Below are positions 26,201 to 36,925 of a DNA stretch of 64,000 nucleotides, piece after piece; position 1 is the first letter of the stretch, and every line of letters begins with the position of its first letter. The stretch covers positions 50,257,883-50,321,882 of the forward strand of contig NC_064436.1 in the NCBI RefSeq assembly GCF_023343835.1, in the 5' to 3' direction. The translations under genes and the position numbers were made by a program. Under the pieces are notes generated by a model that worked only from the letters and a program-made list of their open reading frames with translations, was not told the DNA's origin and searched no databases. The DNA comes from Lagopus muta (Eukaryota > Chordata > Aves > Galliformes > Phasianidae).

Positions 26201-28310
26201 TGAAAATGTAGTAGATAAGAAAACAAAAAGATGAAGTCCTTCAGTCTAAGGAAAGCACTTATAAAGCATTCCCTTATTTATCTCTTAGTATGGCTGTTTT
26301 CATAATCCCATGGAAATAAGAACATTCAAATAACTCAGTCTTCACAATTTATCTTGTTTTCCATATAAAGATAGACTACAGTGGACGGTGTCCAGCGATG
26401 CTTTTGGAGAAAAGTACTCTGATGGGGAGATATGCTTTTAGGTGTGCCTGTTCCACTGATATTTCCACTTTGATTTTTTTAGATCTTTTTGGCTGAATAT
26501 TGAATATGCGGTCATGTTCATACAAAATTCTCACTGACATGAGTAGAATTAGGCATTTCTGTGAGCAATTCTCTGTTTCAAAACTTTCCATCTTTCAGAA
26601 GTTGTTGCAAACACCAAGACCGGTGACTGATCAGTGAAGCAATTAGACAAATTCCTGGAAGCAAAGGATCTCACAGATTGTTGAGCACAAAGATGTAACG
26701 TTTGTCATTTTGTCCTTGTTGTGATCTCATTTTCTTTTGTTGTACATCTGAAACTGTCAGGAAGAATACTGGACTCCTTTGAGCTAACTCACTATGTCAG
26801 GTCTTACTGCACTTGCCTCTTGTTTATGTTAGAGTAGCTCAAGTGCATAACTCTACAAATGTGCACAACCCCTCTCATCTAAAAGTATTAAATCCTCATG
26901 GTTATTTGACGGCTCTCAATCTTAAAAGTAATTTTAATGTAATAAAATTCAGTCAGTGAGATCAGCCAGACAGTTTCAGGGCTTCTGTTATAAAGTGCCT
27001 ATGTTGCATGGTCCGGCACCAATCTTGTACAAGACAAATAAGCAATACTTACTAACAGATAACACATATTGAAACCACTATACTAAAAAGAGTTTTTGGA
27101 GGGTTTGTGTAAGCCATTTATTTTGCCATTGATTTTTAAATTTGTGCTTCCATGTGACTCTGAATTTCAATTCTGTATTTTCATAAAGCTCACGCTGCAG
27201 CTTCTAGGAAATGAAAGTGCTTTCTAATGACACAACCACACTGAAGGGTCCAGCCTTCAATGCCTGGCCAGTAGGGAGCACTGCAGTGGGGATCTACAAC
27301 TGGGAGTCATCCATTGTCATTTCAGCTTAATGTTTTGTAAAGCGTCCCTCATTATAATCTCTATATAATAATTTTACAAATAACATGGCTCTGCAATGGC
27401 CATGTGTCTCAATTCCTGGTTCAGTAAAGGTAACAGAGAGCTGGAGGAGAAAGCTGGAGATTCACATTGCATAGGTGAGCTTATGAAGGTACCCGACTGC
27501 TCATACAGTGAGATTTAAGAAACATTTTGACTGTTAATCATACTACAGGTACATATCACTATACTGAACACTGCAGCTGTGCTACCTCAAGCAAACACTA
27601 GGAGCAGGTTTTACAACCCCATTTTCCAGACCCTGGCAACTTGAAATCTCGTCTCTTCAGCTATTTGATCAGTCCCAGTGGCTGATACATAGCAACAGCG
27701 TGGCTCTAGATTAAGTCAGTGTGGAAATCCTCCCATGTCCTAGTCTTTCCTGCTTCACAGATCTAGTCTGCAAAGACAACTTTTTCTCAAGATCTGGATC
27801 TCAAAAAGAATGACTGCAGTTGGTCAAGCACATCTGTGCAGAAGTGTCTTACTTCTGGAAATGGACCTTAGGAGATGGATGCTCATAGAGGAATTTCAAG
27901 AGCACATCGAAGATAGATGTGTCTGGGGCAATGAGATATCCTGAGAGACCATGCAGTACATCTCAGTGCTCAGACAGCAGCACGTGCACAAACCCAGCAG
28001 GTGCTCAGGGTCCCCCCATGTCAACTTGCCAAACTCCCCCACCTAGTGGCATGTTAGCCCTACTCCTCTCTTTTGGCTAAAAGTTTTGGAAGTAAGAGCT
28101 TTTATTTGGGGTTTCTAATCTATCAGTTTTTTATCCTTCTTTACTTAAAACTTCAGAAAGGGAATAAAGCAGCTGCCCTGAAATATGCTGCCTATATTTA
28201 AAGCCGCCAGATTTTTCTGTACTCCTTACGCGTGTCTATCTGTGACTGTATCTACCACCTTCAGTATAGTAAACTCTTAAATTACAGGTAGCTAAATATT
28301 ATTAATGTAT

Positions 28311-28550
28311 TATCACAGAATCACAAAATCACAGAACTGTATGTGTTGGAACTCTAGAGATCATTGAGTCCAACCCCCTTGCAAAGCAGGCCCCCTACAG
28401 CAAGGTGCACAGGTAGGTGTCCATGCAGGTCTTTAATATCTCCGGAGAAAGAGAATCTACAATCCCCCCTGTTCCAGTGCTCTGTCACCCTTATCATGAA
28501 GAAGGTCCTTTGCATACTGGTGTGGAACTTCCTATGCTACAGCGTTGGGT
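28311..28550 (-). mobile_element. CR1 LINE fragment, truncated
   Basis: Begins with TCACAGAATCACAAAATCACAGAA, then GTTGGAACTCTAGAGATCATTGAGTCCAACCCCC, the inverted 3' tail of avian CR1. CTCCGGAGAAAGAGAATCTACAATC and TGTTCCAGTGCTCTGTCACCC follow in the usual order. The element is on the minus strand, in the same sense as NWD2, inside intron 1. It is 5'-truncated like nearly all CR1 copies. Confidence 0.93.
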
Positions 28551-31500
28551 GTGGTCTTTGGAACATACATACTCAGTTCTCACAAGAAGTTCTAGCAGCA
28601 AACTTGAAAACTATCTATACTACTTAGAAGGAAAATGACTGGGTTTCTCATAATGTTACTTATTTCTAAAGATGAAAAAAAAAAAAAAGCCAACAAACTA
28701 AATAGCTTGCTGTTTTTCTAAAAGAAAATCAACAAAGCAACAAAAGAAAAAATGCAGAACAATTCCTTTGATCTCAGTTTTGCTCTCCATATGCATATCC
28801 TACCTGGTGAGCATGTGAATGAACATTTTTGTGTGTGAATTAAGCAAAAGTTCTCAGTGTTTTGTCTTGCACATTTGGTATATTTGGAGCAAATCCTCAG
28901 CCCACTCCTCGAGCTACATAAGCCAGTAACTCACAAAAAGAACAGGGGGATGTGAAAAGCAGTTCTTTTCATACAGTTTATCAAGTTTAACTAACCAGCA
29001 GAAACTTGAATCCAACTCAGTCTCCATCCTAGCCCCAAACGGCTGTTTCCTCTAACATGAACAAAAGCTTGAGGATCTGCTGAGCAAAAATTGTCTACTT
29101 CTGATTCATATCTACCTGCCTTCACCACCAAAAAAAAAAACACCAAAAACAAAAAAAATTACAGTCCCACATCCTTAGGCAGTCAGATCACACTTTCTGT
29201 TCAACTATGCTTACAACAAAGGTGGTTCTGTGGCACAGGAAGAAAGAAAATTTGGCAGAGGCTGAAACACTGAAAATAGCAAGCTTTGTTCCAAGCTTGA
29301 CGGACTGTAGGCATCTCTGACCTTTGGGCCGCTTGAAGTCAAACACCAAATCAAGGACCCTGCCAAGACCAGATGCTTGAACCATGCTGAGTTACTCAAC
29401 TTTGTTTCTAACTTTTGAAGGCTTTTTTCCTCAAGTATAGCTTGGCTTATAGCTCTCAAGCACCACAGTGATATGTGTCACGTAAATCCATAAATAGGTA
29501 CAAAGTTAGGTAACCAGAACTAACACTTAGCATGAAAAAAGTCCTGGAGTTATTTGTCTCCACATCTCCGCAACACCTCCCTTGCAATTTTATACACTTG
29601 AACATCTGTGTTTTTCTTTAGCTCAGGCTTAAATTCCACCCAGATTATATAAAATTGTCATTATAAAAAGACCTTCGTGCAACAAATCCAAGGAGGGATG
29701 CCATATGGTATTTTTGGGCTGGACAAAATGGACCATCATTAGTGAAGTATTATTCTGACTTTTGAGTGTTAACATTAACATTGACTGAGTTATATTTTTC
29801 TTAAGCAAAACAAGATTTGAGGTAAAAATAGTATCATATACTTGGAATATGCAAAGAATCAAAGTTATACCTTTTTCTTATCACATATGGCGATTAGATT
29901 GCAACTAAAGCAATCACAGTTCTTAACCTGTTATGAGTTAAGCAACCTCATGTTCAGTAGCAGTGAATACAATGCAAACAATATTTTAGATTTTCTTTCA
30001 TATGTACATCAACACACAGAAATACACGGAATTCCTGCAAAGCAGCCTATAACAATAAGTTCAAAAAATAATATAAATAAAAATTGCTAAGACTCATTTC
30101 TGCAATCCTTAATTACAGAAATAATCCTTGTCTAATCAAACTAACTGTGGGTGAGAATTTTGCCTTGTGTGTCACAAGAAATTATGTAAAGTGAGCACAA
30201 AACATTCATGTCTTTTCCAATGGAGTGTTTTTCATATTAATACAATGTTCTGGACTAAGTATGTCAATGGAAAATAAGCTAAGCTGAACCACTGTGTAAT
30301 AACTCAAGAAAACTCAAACTCACTCCACAGTATAACATGAGGAAACATCGCTACGGAGGATCCTCTAGGATTTGATAGTTAAGATTATTAATCATGCCAA
30401 AACTAGTATTAGCTTTTTAATAAGTAGTTGGATTTCAGTGGCCTTGTGAAAGATTACAACAAATAACCATCCAAAACAAAAAAGTATACAGTTAATTATT
30501 ACTTGTTAATGGGGAATCTGTTTTTGAGAGAAAGCAACGAAGATCAGCAGGCATTTGAATTACCAAAGCCTGTACACAAGTAAGTAGGTAAAAATTCAAA
30601 GTGAGTGATTTCTTGGATCCTGGGCTACTTTCAGAGTCCAAAAGAGCTGGAGCAATTCATTATTATCCTTCCAACTTTATAATTAGTTTTAATATCCGAA
30701 ACTTTAAATGGTCATTGAAAGAATAGAGCTATGAAATGCACATCCTTTCTGTACTAAAAAGGGCTTTTAAAATAAAGTTTTTTCATGATTTCTGCACAGT
30801 TGCTTCTGTTGATATAGCAGAAATGTTTTGAAATAGCAGAAAAAAAGAAATACTGTGCTGGAACTTAGGAACTAGTCAGAGGTGCTGCACAGACAAGAAT
30901 CAGCTGAGATGATGGCTGCAGAAGCAAGAATCCCTGCCCTGTGAAGTGCTGGATGCTGGTTCAGCCTAATTCCTTCAGGTCAGAGTGGCTCACACCCTCT
31001 GTCAGGACATACTCAGATGCTATGTGAAGTATGATCAGTCAGTCTTCAGTGGAACAGCTGAACAGCCTGTGTGTAGGAGCTGGCTTTGCACACATCCCTC
31101 TTCAGTGCCTTCATTTGTCCCTGCTGCATGACATGAAAAGCACCTTCTCAATCATTTTCCAAATCCCTTACTCCAGTTAAGCAATTATTTTCAGCCAGGA
31201 CTTTTATCACATTGTATCACCACATAATTTGCTGAACAAAATAGCAAACTTTGCAACTCAAATAATTTTCTGCTTAAAGTAATGACAAGAGGCACTGGAA
31301 TGATCCAAGTCCATGCAGTGTTGATGTCTCTGCTCAGTATAGTGAGCTGTATGGAATTTTGCACCTCTCATATGCTTGTACATAAACTTTGTTTTATTGG
31401 CAGGGATCTATACAGGCACTACTGAGTCACAAACTGATGTTAGCTGATTGCTATTGCAGTCCACAGATTCCTGCAGGAAACAGCAGAAGCAGTTCTTAGA

Positions 31501-32298
31501 ATCAGGCGAAAGTAACTTGCCTCCCTTATCACACGGAAGCAAGCAAAATTCCCTGAGACGAGTGATGAATGGTTGAAGTAAAAATCTGCAACCTCTCTTA
31601 GCCAAAATATGCATTTAAAATATGCCTGGTTGCTTGGATCTGCAACAAGAAACAAGACATATTTATGTTCAAATAATAAAGGAGCTTTAATGTTTCTAAA
31701 GATGCCTTCATCTTCATTGATTAATTAACACCAACCTGATGATGTTAATTGATAGATGAAAACATTGCTAGAGGAAAAAGCAGTTTCACTCATCTACAAA
31801 ATTAAATCCAGAAAGCAAGTGACTGTAAAATGACACAGTTCTGTTCCTGTTACTCATGCTCACTGTTGCTGTGTAAGTGTTCTTTTTAGGGATTTCTGTT
31901 CAGGAAATTTTACAAATAACCATTTTCCCTATCTATGTAATACACATAAATTTAATTCCTAATACAGCATGCCCCTAAAAAAAAAAAAAAAAGACATAAC
32001 ATCAAGCCCTGATTTTCCCCACTTTCCATGTTGCAAATTGCTGCAATTCAAGAGGACTATGCTAAGTCTGTTCCTGTGAGGTTGCAACGAGGAGTTTCCC
32101 TGAGAGCTGCAGCAGCAACGATCCCCAGGTCCTTGCTGAGCAATGGCCAGAGCAGGGGAGAAGTCTGGGGGGCTGCAGGACAGCCAGGCAGGCCCTGGGT
32201 ATGCAGACAGCACTGCAGCCGAGGCTGAAACACACTGAATGCTTTGCTCAGTAGGAAGGGTTTCACCTTTTTTATTTTCCCCAGAACATTTGCATTTC

Positions 32299-32301
<3 letters not shown>

Positions 32302-32339
<38 letters not shown>
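32302..32339 (+). repeat. T38 homopolymer
   Basis: Thirty-eight uninterrupted T on the + strand, the longest homopolymer in the window, in NWD2 intron 1. It would be poly-A in the NWD2 pre-mRNA. The true length may be uncertain because long homopolymers are hard to sequence. Confidence 0.95.
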
Positions 32340-33693
32340 CCAAATAGCACTTTTATTTCTAAGGACTTTAATAGATGATATCTAACTCCATTAAATACAT
32401 TTTCTTGTTTATCAGTAGCCTTTTCGTAAGGTGACATACAGTGAGCTATGCAGTGTCAGTGCTACCATTGAGAGCCACAGCTGCTCCTGGTGACTGGGAT
32501 CCTCTGAATGCTCACTTGCTCACCAAAAGCAAAGTACTGAAATTCTTGTCATTTCTGAAAGCAGGAGCAAAGATGCAGATAATGTTTTGTCAGTGAGAAA
32601 TGATGATCACTGTCGCCACGCCATCCTACAAGGAAGCCAGCACAATTTTAAGGCAACCGAGTTGTATCCTTGCTCTTAGAGTTTTGTGAAGGTTGAAATT
32701 TTGGAATAACAATGCAAGAGTAAAATCCCGCAGATGTATGGCTTACATCTCTCACTTTCAGCATGAGTTTAGTGGCTTTTTTTTTTTAGCTGAACAACCA
32801 CGTAGCCAGCACAAGCTGCCCTACTGGTAAATGCCACTCACGTCAAACACGGAGGCATCGGTGCTCCCACAGTGGAGGCAATGCTGGCAGAAAGCCATTC
32901 CCGATGAGTAACAAATCTACAGATTCATGCTAGTTTTCTTTCATAGCCAACTAAGCATCTTTCTGGTTATCACTAACTGTATCTTTGCTTAGCTTGCACC
33001 AACAAGCATCCCGGTGCCATTTGTAAAGAATGGGGTTGCGGGAGCTGAGCACGGGGTAATCCCGGCAGCATTTTCCCCGGTAACGGCTTGTGGGCACCGC
33101 CGCCTGCATCAGCCAGCTGTTGGTGCCATGGCAATCGCACTTCGGAACCCGAACGGTTCTGCCTTTGCCTGCACGGCTTGCGGCTCTGGGATGCCTGCCT
33201 AGAGACAGCGCTGTTGGGTTTGGGAGGCGGTGGGGTGACAGAGCCGTGTGCGCTGTGGGCTCGTTTGCACAGGTGGGAAACGTCGAAGGTGTGAACATTT
33301 CAGTTATTACTTCCTTGTATCGTGTGAGAATACGCTTCAAAACTTCTGTCTTGCAAGTGGGAACGGCACTCCCGACACACGCAAATCCCTCGCACGAAAG
33401 GGTAATTTTAACAAGGGCTTTGAAGCGGCAGGTCGGCTAACTCATTCTGATACGGAGCGTGCGAGTGCGACGGCATTACACTAAAACCGCACAGTTGAGC
33501 TCACGAGCGCGGCCCGGCAGGGCGTACATCACCGCGGCGCTCGCTTTAAGCCGCGGACTTCGGGACCGCGCGATCCGCCGGAGCCCCGAGCACCGTCCCG
33601 CCCTACCCGGCAGCTGGAGGCCACCACCCGCCGCCCCCCGCCCGAAGCCGGCCCCGGGCGGCAGGGGGAGCCGCGGCGGGGCCCGGCCGTTAC

Positions 33694-33844
33694 CTTCGGG
33701 GTTGGCGCTGATGAAGACGCGGACGCTCCGGCCGCCGGGCACCAGGTGGGCGGGCAGTGCCGCCAGGTTGCCGGCGAAGGCCGCCCTGCGCAGCGCCGCG
33801 TCCCGGGGGCACGCCGCCCTGCCGCCCGCCCCGGCCGCCCACAT
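33694..33844 (-). CDS. NWD2: NWD2 coding exon 1 (start codon to first donor)
   Basis: This exon carries the start codon and residues 1-50 plus the first base of codon 51. The ATG is at 33844-33842, followed by a protein starting MWAAGAGGRAACPRDAALRR and ending VRVFISANPE. From memory, mammalian NWD2 starts almost identically (MW.AGAG..., CPRD.ALRRAAF.GNL.ALP.HLVP.GRSVRVFISANPED), and this fixes the start. The -3 base is a purine (GCC before ATG). The exon ends GAA G and is followed by a GTAACG donor (phase 1), joining exon 2 to make Asp. The reading frame stays open further upstream but without an in-frame ATG before the presumed promoter; the upstream TTG is not a likely eukaryotic start. 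NWD2 is a large STAND-type NTPase with NACHT and WD40 repeats, mainly known from neural tissue. The N-terminal part here precedes the NACHT domain and resembles the TIR-like DUF4062 region seen in related proteins such as TEP1; that last link is inference. Confidence 0.93.
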
Positions 33845-33870
33845 GGCGCCGCCGCCCGCCGGGCCCCGGC

Positions 33871-33924
33871 TCAGGGCAGCCCCCGGGCCGCGCCGCGGAG
33901 CTGCGGCTCTCCGGCAGCGCCCAT
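33871..33924 (-). other. Upstream ORF in the presumed NWD2 5' UTR (17 codons)
   Basis: On the minus strand an ATG at 33924-33922 opens MGAAGEPQLRGAARGLP and stops at 33871, 26 bases before the NWD2 start codon and in a different frame. Its context is moderate (C at -3, G at +4). It is the only ATG between the TATA-like element near 34090 and the main start, so a transcript beginning near 34060 would carry exactly one uORF. Translation of it is inference; the start and stop are visible in the sequence. Confidence 0.5.
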
Positions 33925-34089
33925 GCGGCTCCTTCGAGCGCCGCCGGGGCCGGAGGCGGGGGAAGAAAGTTTGCGGCGGCGATGGGACCCGGCCCCTCGG
34001 GGTCTTCTCGGTGCCCAAAGCGGGGACGTCTGCGGGCGGACTGCCGGCGCCTCTCCTCCGCCGAGCGCTTCACGACCCCGGCGTCGGGT

Positions 34090-34097
34090 TCTTATAG
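34090..34097 (-). promoter_or_regulatory. TATA-like element, candidate core promoter of NWD2
   Basis: The minus strand reads CTATAAGA here, an isolated AT-rich octamer inside the GC-rich island. It lies about 250 bases upstream of the NWD2 ATG. A start site 25-32 bases downstream would fall near 34060 and give a 5' UTR of roughly 215-220 bases. The match is to the TATA consensus only; use of the site is inference. Confidence 0.4.
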
Positions 34098-34390
34098 AAG
34101 AGCCGGCGCATCCTTCCGGCACGGAAGAGTTCAGAGCTCTGTTTGTGTCTTCTGTAGTCGCTCGCACGGAAGCCCCGGCTGCTCAGGTACAAAAGAGAGA
34201 CGCTCGCGCGGCTTGTTTCTTTCTTTCCCGTGCTTTAATCAGTTATTTATTTGGCGGCATCAATGCGGAGCCCCGGCCCGAGGCAGGAAAGAGGGCGGCG
34301 CGGAGCGGCGGCGGGCGGTCCCCGCGCAGCTTTGGTCCAGGCGTCCCGCGGGCTGCGGCAGCTCCCTCGGAGCCACCCAGGGCTGGGCTG

Positions 34391-34460
34391 GGCGGGGGCG
34401 GCCGCGGGGCTCTGAAACCGCCCCGGGAGGGGCGGGCGGCGAGGGGAGGGGCTGGGCGTA
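34391..34460. promoter_or_regulatory. GC-box cluster (Sp/KLF-type sites) upstream of NWD2
   Basis: Several GGGCGG/GGGGCGG-type and GGGGAGGGG motifs are packed into about 70 bases (GGGCGGGGGCGG, GGAGGGGCGGGCGG, GAGGGGAGGGG), about 300 bases upstream of the TATA-like element. Such clusters are typical Sp1/KLF-type proximal promoter sites of CpG islands. Occupancy is inferred from the motif only. Confidence 0.5.
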
Positions 34461-35954
34461 ATGCATGTTGAGCAGCGTACGGTGTGCCCGACCGAGCGCT
34501 GGGTTGGGAGTGGAGCTTTCCCTCCCCGTCCTTCATTGCCGCACGGACATCCCCGCGGCCGGGCTGGCTCCCCTTGGTCCTGACTGCTTAAAGACACGCA
34601 AGGGAGTTCGCTTGTGGGTTCTGTGCGAGTTTGCACGCGAGTAAGAGGGGAAATTTTTGGCTGCTGTTTGCTTGCCGTTTTTTCAGTAGTTCAGCACTCT
34701 ATAAATTTTGGGGCGCTTTTAACTAAATGTAGCAGACTACGTTCCTGTAAGCTCTGTGAGCTTAGCTTGGCAGGGAGGGGGCCTCTGTGCAAAGGAGGGA
34801 AGTGTCTGTGTATTGCAGCCAGCAGCACTGAGATTGGGCAGAGTATCACAGGAACCATCTCTGTGCCCAGCGCTGGAAAATTCCCCTTTCTATCAAAGTG
34901 GCATTCCTGAGAGATTTAGTAGTGCTTGATAAGGAGCCTTCCCTGGTGAACATGCATGTTTCTCTTCTCTGTGGGTTGCCTGATGCTCCATATGAGTCAG
35001 GCCAGGTTAACAGAATGGACAGTCATGAGATGCAAGTCCCTGGAAGATGAGACTCTGTGTGCTATTGCCTGCACAACTGTTGGTGTTACAGTCACCTTGC
35101 AGTGTTGTGCTGATGTGCTTAGATACGTTCCTGTGCCACTGGAGGGGATTTCTCTGACAAGTTGAAAACTTGAGTTTTCATCTTATGGATTCTTTTGCAG
35201 TCCTGTCTTTGGCAGCACTGCCAGCAGCATGGGCTATTACCTGAATGCTCTGGGATGAAGTGAGATTGTGACCATCACTTGCTGCTGCTATGTGGTGCGC
35301 AGCTCCAGCAGCAGGACCTCCGTGCTGCACAGGGCCCTGCAGCCCACAGCCTCACCATGCAGCTCAGCACCTGCGCTGATCTGTGTTGCCACTCTGGGCT
35401 GCAGCTGGCAGTGCCTTCATGCATGACTCAGCTGCAGCAGCCGGACGCTGTGCTGTGGAGGCTGAGGCCAATGGTGCCCCAAAGCAAGAGTCTCAGCGGC
35501 TGCGGGCTGCCTGCACTGGGGTCAGCACCCTGAGCCTGGCACCTGGATGTATGCAGTGCTGGGGGTGGATGCCACAGGGCTGAGGCAGAGAGGACATTGA
35601 ATGGCTGCTGAGAAATGGATGTATCACTTTCCCTGGGATGTGGAAAAGTGTTCAGTGCATCAGCACGGGGATAACTCAGCAGGGAAATTAGTTGGTGGCT
35701 TTACTTAAGTATTAACATTTAATTTCTTTAATTCAATAGAAAGAACATTAAAAAAATGTCATATACAATCACATAAAAATCACAAAGAGGGTGCTACTGT
35801 GTTTGCTATAGGAGCAAAAATCATCAAATATACTTTACTAAATTTCATATTGAATAACAGATTTTGTAAATTTTGTCAGCAAAATATTCCTCTATACAAG
35901 CCAGATTTTGGCATCAGTGTTTGTGTTCGAGTCCCAGAGTGACTGTGAGATGTT

Positions 35955-36205
35955 TCAAGCTCAAAGAGGGTAGATTTAGGTTAGATATAAGGAAAAAAAA
36001 TCTTTTAAAGTGAGGGTGTGAGGCGCTGGGACAGGTTACCCAGAGATGTGGTTGATGTCCCATCTCTGGAGACTTTGAAGGCAAGGCTAGATCAGACCCT
36101 GGGCAACCCTGATTTACCTGTGGTTTCTCTGTTCATTGCAGGGGAGTTGAACTAACGGCCCTCAGAGGCCTCTTCCAACTCTAAGGATTCTATGATTTTA
36201 TGCTT
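35955..36205 (+). mobile_element. CR1 LINE fragment, 3' end
   Basis: Contains GGGTAGATTTAGGTTAGATATAAGGAA, GAGGCGCTGGGACAGGTTACCCAGAGATGTGG and CCTCTTCCAACTCTAAGGATTCTATGATTTTATG in the normal CR1 3' order. It is on the + strand and reaches the characteristic ATTCTATGATT tail. It lies about 1.9 kb upstream of the NWD2 promoter. Confidence 0.95.
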
Positions 36206-36724
36206 CTATGTTGCCCGAGCATGGGTACCCATCAGGATTGCAAAGCACTGCCTGGAGGTGTGATCCCCAAGCCCCTGCAGTGACCTTACAGGACAGGTGC
36301 CCCTGCCGTCAATAGGACTAACGGAGGGTGAAGCGCTGTGCTGAATGCAGTAGAACAGATGTGTAATCCTGAAGGTGCCCTTGTATAAACATCTCTGAGT
36401 AAAGGCTTGGTCCTGAAACAATGTAGGTCACAAAGTAGCCAGAAAATCTCTACTATGTTACATCATAATTTCTTGCTTACCATTCCGGCCTCATTTACTC
36501 CAAGTTCAAATACTAAGTACAGAATGCCCCCCTTGGTGAAGCGCCTGAGAATAATCAAGCTATGGTTTGTTGATGGCCTGATCCTCCAGTAATTCCCACC
36601 AAACCTTTCTTCTTGAGATGTCCCATTGCCATCAGTGTGACACTGGGGGTGCAAATACAGCTTGGTCCCAGCTTATGAAGATCTATACAAATGTGCAGAG
36701 TTGTTAGGCTTGACCCCACATCTG

Positions 36725-36925
36725 TTATAGAATCACTAAGCTTGGAAATGACCTCTAAGATCACCAAATCCAACCACCAGCCCATCCCCACCAACCCATG
36801 TCCATCAGTGCCACATCTATGTGTTTTTTTAACACCTCCATGGACGGTGACTCCACTATCTCACTGGGCAGCCTGTTCCAATGCCTCTCTCTTTCAGAGA
36901 AGTTTTTCCTAATATTCAACCCCCA
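36725..36925 (-). mobile_element. CR1 LINE fragment, truncated
   Basis: Starts TAGAATCACTAAGCTTGGAAATGACC, then AAGATCACCAAATCCAACC, and later CTGGGCAGCCTGTTCCAATGCCTCTC and AGAAGTTTTTCCTAATATTCAACC. This is the CR1 3' end read in reverse. Its tail faces the tail of the + strand copy at 35955-36205, so the two form a tail-to-tail pair about 520 bases apart. Confidence 0.94.

Larger units (their letters stand above)
15248..33693 (-). other. NWD2 intron 1
   Basis: An 18,446 bp intron between the GTAACG donor of exon 1 and the acceptor of exon 2. Besides two CR1 fragments, an AT-rich near-palindrome, a G-rich run and several homopolymers (including a T38 at 32302-32339), I see nothing that reads as a gene. 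The last few hundred bases before exon 1 become progressively GC-rich as the CpG island begins. Confidence 0.88.
33470..34600. promoter_or_regulatory. CpG island covering NWD2 exon 1 and promoter
   Basis: A sharp block of very GC-rich sequence dense in CpG sits in otherwise AT-rich, CpG-poor DNA. It covers exon 1, the presumed 5' UTR and roughly 500 bases of upstream flank. The many long overlapping open frames here on both strands are caused by the lack of AT-rich stop codons and are not genes. CpG islands normally mark vertebrate promoters and are usually unmethylated. The block continues to about 34600, well past the likely start site, so it could also drive a divergent transcript to the right. 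Edges are judged by eye. Confidence 0.9.

Noticed and set aside
28364-28638. Plus-strand open frames of 73-87 codons
   Set aside because: They read the antisense of a CR1 tail.
33845-34018. In-frame N-terminal extension of NWD2 by 58 residues
   Set aside because: The upstream start codon is TTG, not ATG, and the family protein begins at the MWAAGAG methionine.
33459-34636. Many long overlapping open frames on both strands (up to 241 codons)
   Set aside because: They arise from the stop-poor CpG island. Only the short minus-strand segment 33694-33844 matches a known protein. Several of these frames begin at GTG or TTG rather than ATG.
35250-35600. GC-richer patch with open frames of 66-84 codons, possible exon
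   Set aside because: No recognisable protein family, no convincing splice borders and several overlapping frames. I left it as unassigned flank.
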